Source: Geodermatophilus sabuli
Lineage (GTDB): Bacteria; Actinomycetota; Actinomycetes; Mycobacteriales; Geodermatophilaceae
Direction: 5' to 3'
Length of the DNA stretch: 64,000 nucleotides
Assembly: GCF_900215145.1 (NCBI RefSeq)
Contig: NZ_OBDO01000009.1
Location: 1-64,000, forward strand
Shown piece after piece: positions 51,696 to 59,912 of this stretch. Numbering within the stretch: position 1 is the first letter of the stretch; every line of letters begins with the position of its first letter. The position numbers and the translations under genes were made by a program. The notes below the pieces were generated by a model. It had not been told where the DNA came from, did no database searches, and worked only from the letters and a program-made list of their open reading frames with translations.

Positions 51696-52568
51696 GTGCG
51701 GCGCGTGCGCATCGGCATGGTGACCCGCGAGTGGCCGCCGGACGTCTACGGCGGCGCCGGGGTGCACGTGGAGCACCTCGCGGCGGCCCTGCGGGCGCTC
51801 CCGGACGGGCCCGAGCTCGACGTCCACTGCTTCGGCGGGCCCCGGGAGGACGCCACCGGGCACGCCGTCCCGGCCGGCCTGTCCGGTGCCAACGGCGCGC
51901 TGCAGGCCCTGGGGGTCGACGTCGAGATCGCGGGAGCGCTGGCCGGCGTCGACCTGGTGCACAGCCACACCTGGTACGCCAACGCCGCGGGCCTGTTAGC
52001 CGCCCTGGTGCACGGGGTGCCGCACGTGGTGACCGCCCACTTTCCCGAGCCGCGCCGGCCGTGGAAGGCCGACCAGCTCGGCGGCGGCTACCGGCTCTCC
52101 TCGTGGGTGGAGCGCACCGCCCACCTCACCGCCGACGCGGTGGTGGCGGTCAGCGCCGGTATGCGCGACGACGTGCTCGCCGTCTACCCGGAGCTGGACC
52201 CCGCCCGGGTGCACGTGGTGCACAACGGTGTCGACGCCGAGGCCTACCGGCCGGTCGAGGCGCCGGACGTCGTCCGGAGGCTGGGGGTCGACCCGGCCCG
52301 GCCCTACGCGCTGTTCGTCGGGCGGATCACCCGGCAGAAGGGCGTGCCGCACCTGCTGGCCGCCGCCGAGCAGCTGCCCCCCCCCGACGACCCCACCACC
52401 TTCGAGGCCGGGCTCGCCACCCGCGTCGCCGAGCTGCTCGCCGATCCGGACCGCGCCGCGGCGATGGGCGCGGCCGGCCGGGAGCGGGTGCTCGCCGAGT
52501 TCGGCTGGCCGGCCGTGGCGCGGCGGACGGTCGACGTCTACTCCGCCGTCCTCGGCGCGCGGAGCTGA
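51696..52568 (+). CDS. glgA: Glycogen synthase-like GT4 (GlgA/GlgM) with internal deletion
   Basis: A 290-residue product where about 390 is expected. The N-terminal domain is intact (MVTREWPPDVYGGAGVHVEH, HSHTWYANAAG, RPWKADQLGGGYRLS) and the hinge FVGRITRQKGVPHLLAAAEQLP is present. The sequence then jumps, after a 9-C run at 52377-52385, directly to the C-terminal helix LATRVAELLADPDRAAAMG. The missing part of about 100 residues includes the UDP/ADP-binding E-x7-E loop, so the product should be inactive. The reading frame is kept. GTG 51696 has GGAGG upstream. Confidence 0.8.
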   Translation: MRRVRIGMVTREWPPDVYGGAGVHVEHLAAALRALPDGPELDVHCFGGPREDATGHAVPAGLSGANGALQALGVDVEIAGALAGVDLVHSHTWYANAAGLLAALVHGVPHVVTAHFPEPRRPWKADQLGGGYRLSSWVERTAHLTADAVVAVSAGMRDDVLAVYPELDPARVHVVHNGVDAEAYRPVEAPDVVRRLGVDPARPYALFVGRITRQKGVPHLLAAAEQLPPPDDPTTFEAGLATRVAELLADPDRAAAMGAAGRERVLAEFGWPAVARRTVDVYSAVLGARS

Positions 52569-52581
52569 CCGCGCCGCTGGG

Positions 52582-52700
52582 GTACCGTCGCTGCGCCGGC
52601 TCGTGCCGGCGACGCCCGTGCAGCGAAGTCCGGTGGGAACCCGGCGCTGTCCCGCAACTGTGAGGGTCCTCGTGGCCTGAGCCAGATCGCCTGCCGCGCG
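52582..52700 (+). ncRNA. Cobalamin (AdoCbl) riboswitch
   Basis: The conserved core is gaagtccggtgggaacccgg followed by cgctgtcccgcaactgtga, and the B12 box gccagatcgcctgcc (52681-52695). Order and spacing match the cobalamin riboswitch. It lies in the leader of a vitamin B12-type ABC transporter operon. A hairpin, cgaccct/agggtcg, at 52709-52729 follows and could be the expression platform. Confidence 0.93.
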
Positions 52701-52786
52701 TCCTGTACCGACCCTCGCGGCAAGGGTCGCGCATCGGGCGTCGGGTGCCCGTGGGCGGCACGCGCTGCCTCCCAGAGAGACCTCCC

Positions 52787-53728
52787 TTGCCCCGAACGAC
52801 TCCGCGCCGGTCCACCCCCGCCGCGCTGCTGCTCCCCCTGCTCCTCGCCGTGTCCGCGTGCGCCGGTGACGACGCCGCCACCGGGGACGCCGGTGCCGCG
52901 ACCACCGCCACCGGGGCCTTCCCGGTCACCGTCTCCGGCGACGCCGGCGAGCTCACGATCGACGAGCGCCCGGAGGCCATCGTCTCGATGTCGGCCTCGG
53001 CCACCGAGATGCTCTTCGCCATCGGCGCCGGCGACCAGGTCGAGGCGGTCGACACCACGTCGGACTTCCCGGCCGAGGCACCGACCACCGACCTGTCGGC
53101 CTTCACGCCCAACGCCGAGGCGATCGCCGCCCACGCGCCCGACCTCGTGGTCCTCAGCGACGACCTCAACGGCATCGTGGACGCCCTCGACGCGCTCGAG
53201 GTGCCCACCCTGCTGCTCGGCGCTCCCGACACCCTCGAGGAGAGCTACGCCCAGGTGCAGACCCTCGGTGCGGCCACCGGCCACCCCGACGAGGCCGCCG
53301 ACGTCGTCGCCGACGTGCAGGACCGGATCGCCGCCGCCGTCGAGTCCGTGCCGGCCGAGGTGCAGGGCATGCGCGTCTACCACGAGCTCGACCCGAGCTT
53401 CTACTCCGCGACCAGCGAGACCTTCATCGGCAGCGTCTACTCCGCCTTCGGCCTGGAGAACGTCGCGGACGGCGCGGCTGATGCCTCCGGCGGCTACCCG
53501 CAGCTGTCCGCGGAGTACGTCGTGGGTCAGGCGCCGGGCCTCGTGGTGCTCGCCGACACCGTCTGCTGCGGGCAGACCGCCGCCGCGCTGGCGGAACGGC
53601 CCGCCTTCGACACCGTGCCGGCCGTGCGGGAGGGCCGGGTGTTCGAGGCCGACGACGACATCGCCTCCCGGTGGGGCCCGCGGGTGGCCGACTTCGCCGA
53701 GTCGCTGGCCGCCGTCCTGCGGGGCTGA
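52787..53728 (+). CDS. btuF: Cobalamin/corrinoid ABC transporter, substrate-binding lipoprotein
   Basis: A 313-residue lipoprotein (lipobox VSAC after LLLPLLLA). The periplasmic-binding type III (BtuF/FhuD) fold is seen in ERPEAIVSMSASATEMLFAIGAGDQVEAV-like N-terminal lobe segments, the long connecting helix, and the C-terminal lobe ending RWGPRVADFAES. TTG 52787 is selected because it lies directly before the basic signal start and after AGAGAG; an upstream GTG would add a non-signal leader. It is first in the riboswitch-controlled operon. Confidence 0.88.
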   Translation: MPRTTPRRSTPAALLLPLLLAVSACAGDDAATGDAGAATTATGAFPVTVSGDAGELTIDERPEAIVSMSASATEMLFAIGAGDQVEAVDTTSDFPAEAPTTDLSAFTPNAEAIAAHAPDLVVLSDDLNGIVDALDALEVPTLLLGAPDTLEESYAQVQTLGAATGHPDEAADVVADVQDRIAAAVESVPAEVQGMRVYHELDPSFYSATSETFIGSVYSAFGLENVADGAADASGGYPQLSAEYVVGQAPGLVVLADTVCCGQTAAALAERPAFDTVPAVREGRVFEADDDIASRWGPRVADFAESLAAVLRG

Positions 53729-53737
53729 GCGGAGCCG

Positions 53738-54826
53738 ATGACGGCCACCGCGGACGGCACCCGCAGCCCCGCCGCACCCCCCGCTGCCCGGACCCGCCAC
53801 CGGGCGGCGCTGGTGCTGTGGGCCGCCGGGGTGGCGCTGGTGCTCGCGATGCTGGCCGGGGTGTGGGTCGGCGCGCTGCCGCTGCCCCCCGGCGCGGTCG
53901 TCGCCACCCTCGCCGACCGCGCCCTGGCGCCCCTGGGCGTCGACGTGGGCGGGGGGCTGGAGGGCACGGGAGCCGCGGTGCTGCTGCAGCTGCGGCTGCC
54001 GCGGGTGGTCCTCGCCGCCCTCGTCGGCGCGGGGCTGGCCGTCGCCGGCGCCGCCTACCAGGGGGTCTTCCGGAACCCGCTGGCCGACCCGTACCTGCTG
54101 GGCGCGGCCGCCGGGGCCGGCCTCGGCGCCACCCTCGTCATCGCCTACGCGCCCGGGACCTCGCTCGGCCCGGTCGGCGTCGTCCCGCTGGCGGCGTTCG
54201 CCGGCGCCCTGCTCGGCGTCGGCTCCGCGCTGGCGCTGGGCACCGCGGCCGGCGGCTCGCACGGCCCGACGCTGCTGCTGGCCGGCGTCGCCGTCGCCTC
54301 CTTCCTGGCCGCCGCGCAGACCCTGGTCCAGCAGCAGAACACCGATGACCTGCGCGAGGTCTACGGCTGGCTGCTCGGGCAGCTGGGCCGCGCCCAGTGG
54401 TCCGACGTGCTGCTGGTGCTCCCCTACCTCGGCGTCGCGTGCGTGGTGCTGCTGCTGTGCGGGCGGGCCCTCGACGTGCTGGCCGTCGGCGACGACGAGG
54501 CCCGCTCCCTCGGCGTCCACCCGGGCCGGATGCGGCTGCTGGTCATCGTCGCGGCGTCCCTGGCCACCGCGTCGGCGGTCGCGGTGAGCGGGCTGATCGG
54601 GTTCGTCGGGCTGGTGGTGCCGCACATCGCCCGCCGGCTGGTCGGCGGCTCCAACGCCCGGGTCCTGCCCGCGGCCCTGCTCACCGGCGGCGCCTTCCTC
54701 GTGGTCGCCGACCTGGTGGCCCGGGTGGTGCTCGCGCCGGCCGAGCTGCCGATCGGCGTCGTCACCGCCTTCGTCGGCGCCCCCTTCTTCGCCGGGCTGC
54801 TGTGGCTGGGGGCGAGGCGGCGGTGA
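53738..54826 (+). CDS. btuC: Cobalamin ABC transporter permease (BtuC/FecCD)
   Basis: A 362-residue permease of the FecCD family with about nine helices. LRLPRVVLAALVGAGLAVAG and YQGVFRNPLADPYLLG are signature segments, and the ATPase-docking region is near LGVHPGRMRLLVIVAASL. It is 9 bp downstream of btuF. It overlaps the ATPase gene by GTGA. Confidence 0.9.
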   Translation: MTATADGTRSPAAPPAARTRHRAALVLWAAGVALVLAMLAGVWVGALPLPPGAVVATLADRALAPLGVDVGGGLEGTGAAVLLQLRLPRVVLAALVGAGLAVAGAAYQGVFRNPLADPYLLGAAAGAGLGATLVIAYAPGTSLGPVGVVPLAAFAGALLGVGSALALGTAAGGSHGPTLLLAGVAVASFLAAAQTLVQQQNTDDLREVYGWLLGQLGRAQWSDVLLVLPYLGVACVVLLLCGRALDVLAVGDDEARSLGVHPGRMRLLVIVAASLATASAVAVSGLIGFVGLVVPHIARRLVGGSNARVLPAALLTGGAFLVVADLVARVVLAPAELPIGVVTAFVGAPFFAGLLWLGARRR

Positions 54827-55632
54827 GCACCCCCGGTGCCGGCGGCGCCCGCGTGGAGGTCCTGGGACTGAGCGCCGCGTTCGGCCGCACGCGCGTGCTC
54901 GAGGACGTCCGGCTGGCGGTGGAGCCCGGCGGGTGGACGGCGGTCATCGGCCCCAACGGGTCGGGCAAGTCCACCCTGCTGCGCTCGGTGCTCGGGTTCC
55001 ACCCGCACGAGGGGATGGTCCGCGTCGACGGCGTGCCGACCACCGGGATGCCCCGTCGCGAGCGCGCCCGCCAGCTCGCCTACGCCCCGCAGCGCCCCGT
55101 CGTCCCCGAGGGCGTGAGCACCGCCGACTACGTGGCGCTGGGCCGGACGCCGCACCGCTCCCTGCTGGCCGCGCCCCGGCCGGGCGACCACCGGGTCGTG
55201 GCCGAGGTGATGGGCCGCCTGGAGCTGACCGGGCTGGCCGACCGGCTGGTGACCACGCTCTCCGGTGGTGAGCAGCAGCGCGCCGTCCTCGCCCGGGCGC
55301 TGGCCCAGCAGCCACGGGTGCTGCTGCTGGACGAGCCCACGGCGGCGCTCGACCTCGGCCACGCGCAGCAGGTGCTCGACCTCGTCGACCGGCTGCGCCG
55401 CCAGGACGGCCTCACCGTCCTCAGCACCCTGCACGACCTCAGCCTGGCCGGGCAGTACGCCGACCGGCTGGCGCTGCTGTCCGCCGGCCGCGTCGTGGCC
55501 GAGGGGCGCCCGGCCGACGTCCTGACCGCCGACGCGCTGGCCAGCCACTACGGCGCCCGCGCGGAGGTGGTCGCCGGCCCGCACGGCCCCGCGGTCCTGC
55601 CGCTGCGCGCGCCCGACGGCGACCGGGGATGA
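54823..55632 (+). CDS. btuD: Cobalamin ABC transporter ATPase
   Basis: A 269-residue ABC ATPase: Walker A GPNGSGKST, Q-loop APQRPVVPEG, signature LSGGEQQRA, Walker B LLLDEPTAALD and H-loop STLHDLS. It drives corrinoid import with the two preceding genes; the riboswitch makes it B12-repressed. Confidence 0.92.
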   Translation: MSTPGAGGARVEVLGLSAAFGRTRVLEDVRLAVEPGGWTAVIGPNGSGKSTLLRSVLGFHPHEGMVRVDGVPTTGMPRRERARQLAYAPQRPVVPEGVSTADYVALGRTPHRSLLAAPRPGDHRVVAEVMGRLELTGLADRLVTTLSGGEQQRAVLARALAQQPRVLLLDEPTAALDLGHAQQVLDLVDRLRRQDGLTVLSTLHDLSLAGQYADRLALLSAGRVVAEGRPADVLTADALASHYGARAEVVAGPHGPAVLPLRAPDGDRG

Positions 55633-55711
55633 TCGTCGGCCGGACCGCTGCCCGGGGCCGGCCACGCGCGGCGGGCCGGCCGGGCGGCCCGGACCCCCGA
55701 GGAGGAACCGC

Positions 55712-56165
55712 GTGTCGCAGGCCGCCGCGCCGGTGCTGCAGGTCGGCCTGCTCGCCGCCCCAGGCGCCCCCGCCGAGCCGGCCGGGTGGCTGGCCACCGA
55801 GCTCACCACCGAGCTGACGGCGGCGCACCCCGAGGTCCGGTGGGAGCTGCGGGCCGTGGAGGACGGGCTGGTGCAGCCCCCCGCGGACGACGACGGAGAT
55901 CGTGGTGGCCACCCGGCGCCGGCGGCTGGCCGAGGACTGGGACCTCGCCGTCGCGCTCACCGAACTGGGTCCGGCTCACCGCGGTCGCTGGAGCTGGCCT
56001 GGCTGACCTGCTCGCTGGCCACCGTCGGCGGCGCCCTCGGTGCCGGGCTGGAGTCCGACGAGGCGGTGCGAGGCCGCCTACACCTACCGGTCCGGCCAGG
56101 TCGTGGAGGAAGCGGGAACGGCCGGGTCCGTTTCGTCGAGTGCCCGGCGCGGCGATGACGGATGA
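55712..56165 (+). pseudogene. Frameshifted remnant of a conserved actinobacterial protein
   Basis: Three pieces of one protein lie in different frames. The first is VLQVGLLAAPGAPAE to RAVEDGLVQPPADD. The second, from about 55889, is EIVVATRRRRLAEDWDLAVALTEL in another frame. The third is LELAWLTCSLATVGGALGAGLESDEAV, followed after another shift by EAAYTYRSGQVVEEAG and a stop at about 56165. At least two frameshifts and a central loss are needed. The family's function is unknown to me. Confidence 0.75.
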
Positions 56166-56916
56166 TCGGCCCGTGTCCATCGCCGAGCGCTTCTCCGCCG
56201 CGGTGGGCGACGTCTCCGACGCCGACCTGGCCGGGCCGGAGCTGCTGCCCGTCCGGCTGTCCCGCGCGTGCGCCCGGATGCTGGGCGTCGACGCCGCCGG
56301 GCTGAGCGTCCTCGACAGCTCCGGCCGGCGCGTTCCGCTGGGGGCCAGCTCGGACGCGGCCGAGGTCGCCGAGCGGCTGCAGTTCACCGCCGGCAGCGGC
56401 CCGTGCCAGACCGCGCAGGAGCACCGGGAGCCGGTGTTCGCCGTCTCCGCCGACCTGCACCGCCGGTGGCCGACGTTCGCGTCCCTGCTCGCCGAGCGCA
56501 CCCCCTTCCGCGCGGTGGTGGCCCTCCCCCTCGGCGAGACGCTCGCCGGCCGGGGTGCCCTGGACCTCTTCTTCGCGGACGAGACGGCGGTGACCGGGCT
56601 GGACGTGTTCGAGGCCATGGCCGTCGGCGACCTGGTCACCTCCGCGCTCGGCGAGGCCGCCGTGTGGTCGCCGTGGTCACCCGACGGCGGGCCGGCCTGG
56701 TTGCACGGCCCGGTCTCCCGGCGCCGGTCAGCGGTCTGGGAGGCGATCGGCCGGCTGAGCCTGGCCCTGGACACCGGGGCGGCTGCGGCTCTGGACCTGC
56801 TGCGCGCCGCGGCCTGGTCGGCGGACCGGTCGGTCGATGACCTCGCGTCCGACGTGGTGTCCGGCCGGCTGGACCCCACGACACTGCACCCGGGGGCCGC
56901 CGACCCCCCTCGGTGA
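56155..56916 (+). CDS. GAF-ANTAR domain regulator
   Basis: A 253-residue protein. Residues about 15-165 are a GAF domain (LSVLDSSGRRVPLGASSD, GSGPCQTAQEHREPVFA, LPLGETLAGRGALDLFF). The C-terminal 60 residues (VWEAIGRLSLALDTGAAAALDLL through DDLASDVVSGRLDP) match an ANTAR RNA-binding domain. Such proteins act as transcription antiterminators responding to small molecules or redox. It overlaps the pseudogene end; ATG 56155 or GTG 56173 are both possible starts. Confidence 0.82.
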   Translation: MTDDRPVSIAERFSAAVGDVSDADLAGPELLPVRLSRACARMLGVDAAGLSVLDSSGRRVPLGASSDAAEVAERLQFTAGSGPCQTAQEHREPVFAVSADLHRRWPTFASLLAERTPFRAVVALPLGETLAGRGALDLFFADETAVTGLDVFEAMAVGDLVTSALGEAAVWSPWSPDGGPAWLHGPVSRRRSAVWEAIGRLSLALDTGAAAALDLLRAAAWSADRSVDDLASDVVSGRLDPTTLHPGAADPPR

Positions 56917-57121
56917 GGCCCCGGCCCGCCCCTCGGGCACCGGCGACGGCGGTGCTCCCCGCGATTGGGGGTCGGCCACCCCCGCCGTTCGGCTGTCGCG
57001 GCGCGCCGGGACGGCGACGACACTGTGCGTACACGGGCGCAACCCCCGTGCGACTGGCCGGACAGTGGCGTGGGTACGGTGCCCACCGCTCGGTCCCCGG
57101 AGACGATGGAGGAGGTGGCGC

Positions 57122-57562
57122 GTGATCAAGGTCCTGCTGGCCGACGACCACGCGTTCGTCCGCGACTCGCTGACCGAGTTGCTCTCGGCGAGCGGGGACG
57201 TCGACGTCGTCGCCCAGTGCGAGGACGGCGAGCAGGTCCTCGACGCCGCCCGGCGCACCCACCCCGACGTCGTCCTCCTGGACCTGGCCATGCCCCGGGT
57301 CACCGGGTTGCAGGCAGCGCGCGAACTGCTGGCCGCCCACCCGGACACCCGCGTCGTCGTCCTGACCGGCTCTCTCACCCCGGCGCTGGTGGCCGAGGCC
57401 CAGGAGATCGGCGTCGTGGGCTACCTGCTCAAGGACGACGACCCGGGCGCCCTGCCCGGACACGTGCGGGCGGTGGCCGCCGGTGGCACGGCGTGGAGCG
57501 ACGCCGCAGCGTCAGCGGCCACCCCCCGGACGGGTGGAACCGGCTGTGATGAGAGGAACTGA
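57122..57562 (+). CDS. Stand-alone response regulator receiver
   Basis: A 146-residue receiver domain with phospho-acceptor Asp54 (VVLLDLAMP), acidic ADD near the start, TGS and the Lys in YLLKDDDP. Normally NarL-type regulators continue into a LuxR helix-turn-helix; here the frame ends with a short TGGTGCDERN tail. It may be a truncated regulator or a phosphate sink. GTG has GGAGG upstream. The HK/RR pair follows. Confidence 0.85.
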   Translation: MIKVLLADDHAFVRDSLTELLSASGDVDVVAQCEDGEQVLDAARRTHPDVVLLDLAMPRVTGLQAARELLAAHPDTRVVVLTGSLTPALVAEAQEIGVVGYLLKDDDPGALPGHVRAVAAGGTAWSDAAASAATPRTGGTGCDERN

Positions 57563-57737
57563 ACGGCACAGTCTCGTGCACTCTGTGTGTCGATCCGCTC
57601 ATGGCACGGTGCACCCACCGGGATCCAGGTCCTGACCTGTCTCGTGACCCCTGGTCAGGTGCTCGTCACCCAGGTGCTGTGTGCGGGCTCCCCCCGCGCG
57701 GCGGCCGGGAGACGGGGTACGACTACGGGGGTAGGAC

Positions 57738-58424
57738 ATGACGCTCGCCCAGCTCGACGGCAGCACCCGCATCGACCAGATCCGGGTCCTGGTCGTCGAC
57801 GACCACCGCACCTTCGCCGAGCTGCTCTCCGGCGCGCTCGCGTCCGCGGGCATGCAGGCGGTCGGGACGGCGCACTCCGCGGCCCAGGCCGTGGCGATGG
57901 CCCAGGACCTCCAGCCCGACGTCGTGGTCATGGACATCGAGATGCCGCGCCAGGACGGGCTGGCCGCCACCCGCCGGCTGCGTGAGGTCGCCCCGAACGC
58001 CGTCGTCGCCGTGGTGACCGCCCATCGCGACCCCGACTGGGTGGTCCGGGCCGCGCAGGCCGGCGCCTCGGCGTTCATCCCCAAGGACGGCTCGCTGGCC
58101 GAGATGATCGACGTCCTGTCCCGGGTGCAGGCCGGGCAGATGCTCGTCGCCCCCTCCACCTTCGCCGGTGGCCCGACGTGCGCGCCGGCCGCCTCGCCCG
58201 ACCGCATGGCCCCGCCGCAGCTGACCCGCCGCGAGCAGGAGGTGCTCGACTGCCTCGGGCGCGGCATGCAGGTGAAGGCCATCGCCCGGGTCCTCGGGAT
58301 CACCCTGGAGACCTGCCGCGGTTACGTGAAGTCGCTGCACGCGAAGCTCGGTGCCCGTTCCCAGCTCGAGGCCGTCGTCAAGGCGCAGCAGTTGGGGCTC
58401 CTCGGCTCCCTGAATGAGCACTGA
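57738..58424 (+). CDS. LuxR/NarL family response regulator
   Basis: A 228-residue response regulator. Receiver domain with Asp66 (VVVMDIEMPRQDG), Lys in AFIPKDGSL, then a linker and the LuxR helix-turn-helix (LTRREQEVLDCLGRGMQVKA). It overlaps the histidine kinase gene by 11 bp and forms its output. Confidence 0.92.
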   Translation: MTLAQLDGSTRIDQIRVLVVDDHRTFAELLSGALASAGMQAVGTAHSAAQAVAMAQDLQPDVVVMDIEMPRQDGLAATRRLREVAPNAVVAVVTAHRDPDWVVRAAQAGASAFIPKDGSLAEMIDVLSRVQAGQMLVAPSTFAGGPTCAPAASPDRMAPPQLTRREQEVLDCLGRGMQVKAIARVLGITLETCRGYVKSLHAKLGARSQLEAVVKAQQLGLLGSLNEH

Positions 58425-59772
58425 GACGCCCTCTGCGCCCGCTACCGCCGCTCCCGCCGGCACCACGGGTCGTTCGCGACGCCGCGCCCCGGGCGTCCGG
58501 CGGGAGCTGGCGGCCTTCTGCCTGACGGCGCTGCTGACGCTGCTCGTCGTGTCGGCGGGCACCATCTGGCTCAGTGAGCGCATCGCCCGGACCAACGCGC
58601 TCGCCGAGGCCGAGCGCGCCGCCGAACGGCTCGGCGAGATGCTGGTGACGCCGGTGCTGACCGAGGCGCTGGCCGGGGTGCCGGATCGGTGGGAGGAGCT
58701 CGACCGCGACGTCCGGAACCGGATGAGCGACGGCTCGGTGACCAAGATGGTCGTCTGGCGCGCCGACGGCCGGATCCTCTACGCCAGCGACCCCCAGCTC
58801 ATCGGGCAGGTCCTCCCCCCGTCCGACGAGCTGCGCGCGGCCATCGCCGGGGAGACGGTGTCCTCCGTCGACGAGGCCCCCGAGACCGCGACGGGCGCGG
58901 ATGGCGCGCTGCTGGAGGTGTACGCCCCCCTGCGGGTGCCCGGCGAGGAGCTCGCCTTCGAGGCGTACTTCGCCTACGCGGGCATCGACCGGCAGGCCGC
59001 GCTGCTGCGCGGCGAGATCATCCCGATGGCGATCGGGGCGCTCGTCCTGCTCCAGGTGGTGCAGATCCCCATCGCCGTCTCCCTGGCCCGGCGGGTGCGC
59101 CGGCAACAGGCCGAGCGCGCCGCGCTCATGCAGCGCACCGTCGAGGCCTCCGAGCGCGAGCGCCGGGCGATCGCCGCCGACGTGCACGACGGTCCGGTGC
59201 AGGACCTCGCCGGCGTCAGCTACGCCCTCTCCGCCCTGCGCGGCGCCCTGCCCGAGGACCGCCAGCCGACGGTCGACAAGCTGGTGGGTGCCGTCCGGCA
59301 CGCCGTGCAGTCGCTGCGCCGGCTGATGGTCGACATCTACCCGCCCGACCTCAGCGGCCCCGGCCTGGGTGCGGCGATCTCCGACGCCGCCGAGCCGCTG
59401 CGGACCGAGGGCGTGACGGTGCTCATGGACGCCGCGCCGTTGCCGGACATGACGCCGGACGCTGCCGCGACGCTCTACCGCACGGCCAAGGAGGCGCTGG
59501 CCAACGTGGCGCAGCACGCGGGTGCCACGCACACCTGGATCACCCTCGAGGGCACCGACCTGCTCGACAGCGGCCCGGCGGTGCGGCTGGAGATCGCCGA
59601 CGACGGGGTCGGGTTCCCCGCCGGCGGGACGGACCGGCGCCACGAGGGGCACCTGGGCCTGTCCCTGCTGCGCGACCGCATCGTCGACCTGGGCGGCACG
59701 ATGACCCTCGGCGAGCGCAGCGGCGGCGGCGCCCTGCTGACCGCAGTGGTACCGCCGAGTCACGGTCAGTGA
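58414..59772 (+). CDS. Sensor histidine kinase, HisKA_3 type
   Basis: A 452-residue kinase. Two membrane helices (about residues 32-52 and 207-228) bracket an extracytoplasmic sensor domain. The HisKA_3 domain has the phospho-accepting His258 in DVHDGPVQDLAG, and the ATPase domain has the N box EALANVAQHA and DDGVGFPAGG. It is a NarX/DegS-like sensor for the overlapping LuxR regulator. The signal is unknown. Confidence 0.92.
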   Translation: MSTETPSAPATAAPAGTTGRSRRRAPGVRRELAAFCLTALLTLLVVSAGTIWLSERIARTNALAEAERAAERLGEMLVTPVLTEALAGVPDRWEELDRDVRNRMSDGSVTKMVVWRADGRILYASDPQLIGQVLPPSDELRAAIAGETVSSVDEAPETATGADGALLEVYAPLRVPGEELAFEAYFAYAGIDRQAALLRGEIIPMAIGALVLLQVVQIPIAVSLARRVRRQQAERAALMQRTVEASERERRAIAADVHDGPVQDLAGVSYALSALRGALPEDRQPTVDKLVGAVRHAVQSLRRLMVDIYPPDLSGPGLGAAISDAAEPLRTEGVTVLMDAAPLPDMTPDAAATLYRTAKEALANVAQHAGATHTWITLEGTDLLDSGPAVRLEIADDGVGFPAGGTDRRHEGHLGLSLLRDRIVDLGGTMTLGERSGGGALLTAVVPPSHGQ

Positions 59773-59912
59773 CGCAAACGGCCGTCTGACCTGCACAGAC
59801 CCCCCATTTGCGGGAGCCCCGCATCCCCTCGGAACGGGCTGTGACGAGGGGGGCCTGAACGGGAGAGTTCCACTACCGCGTCCGAGCCCGCGGCAGTGAA
59901 GGAGCCTTCCCG

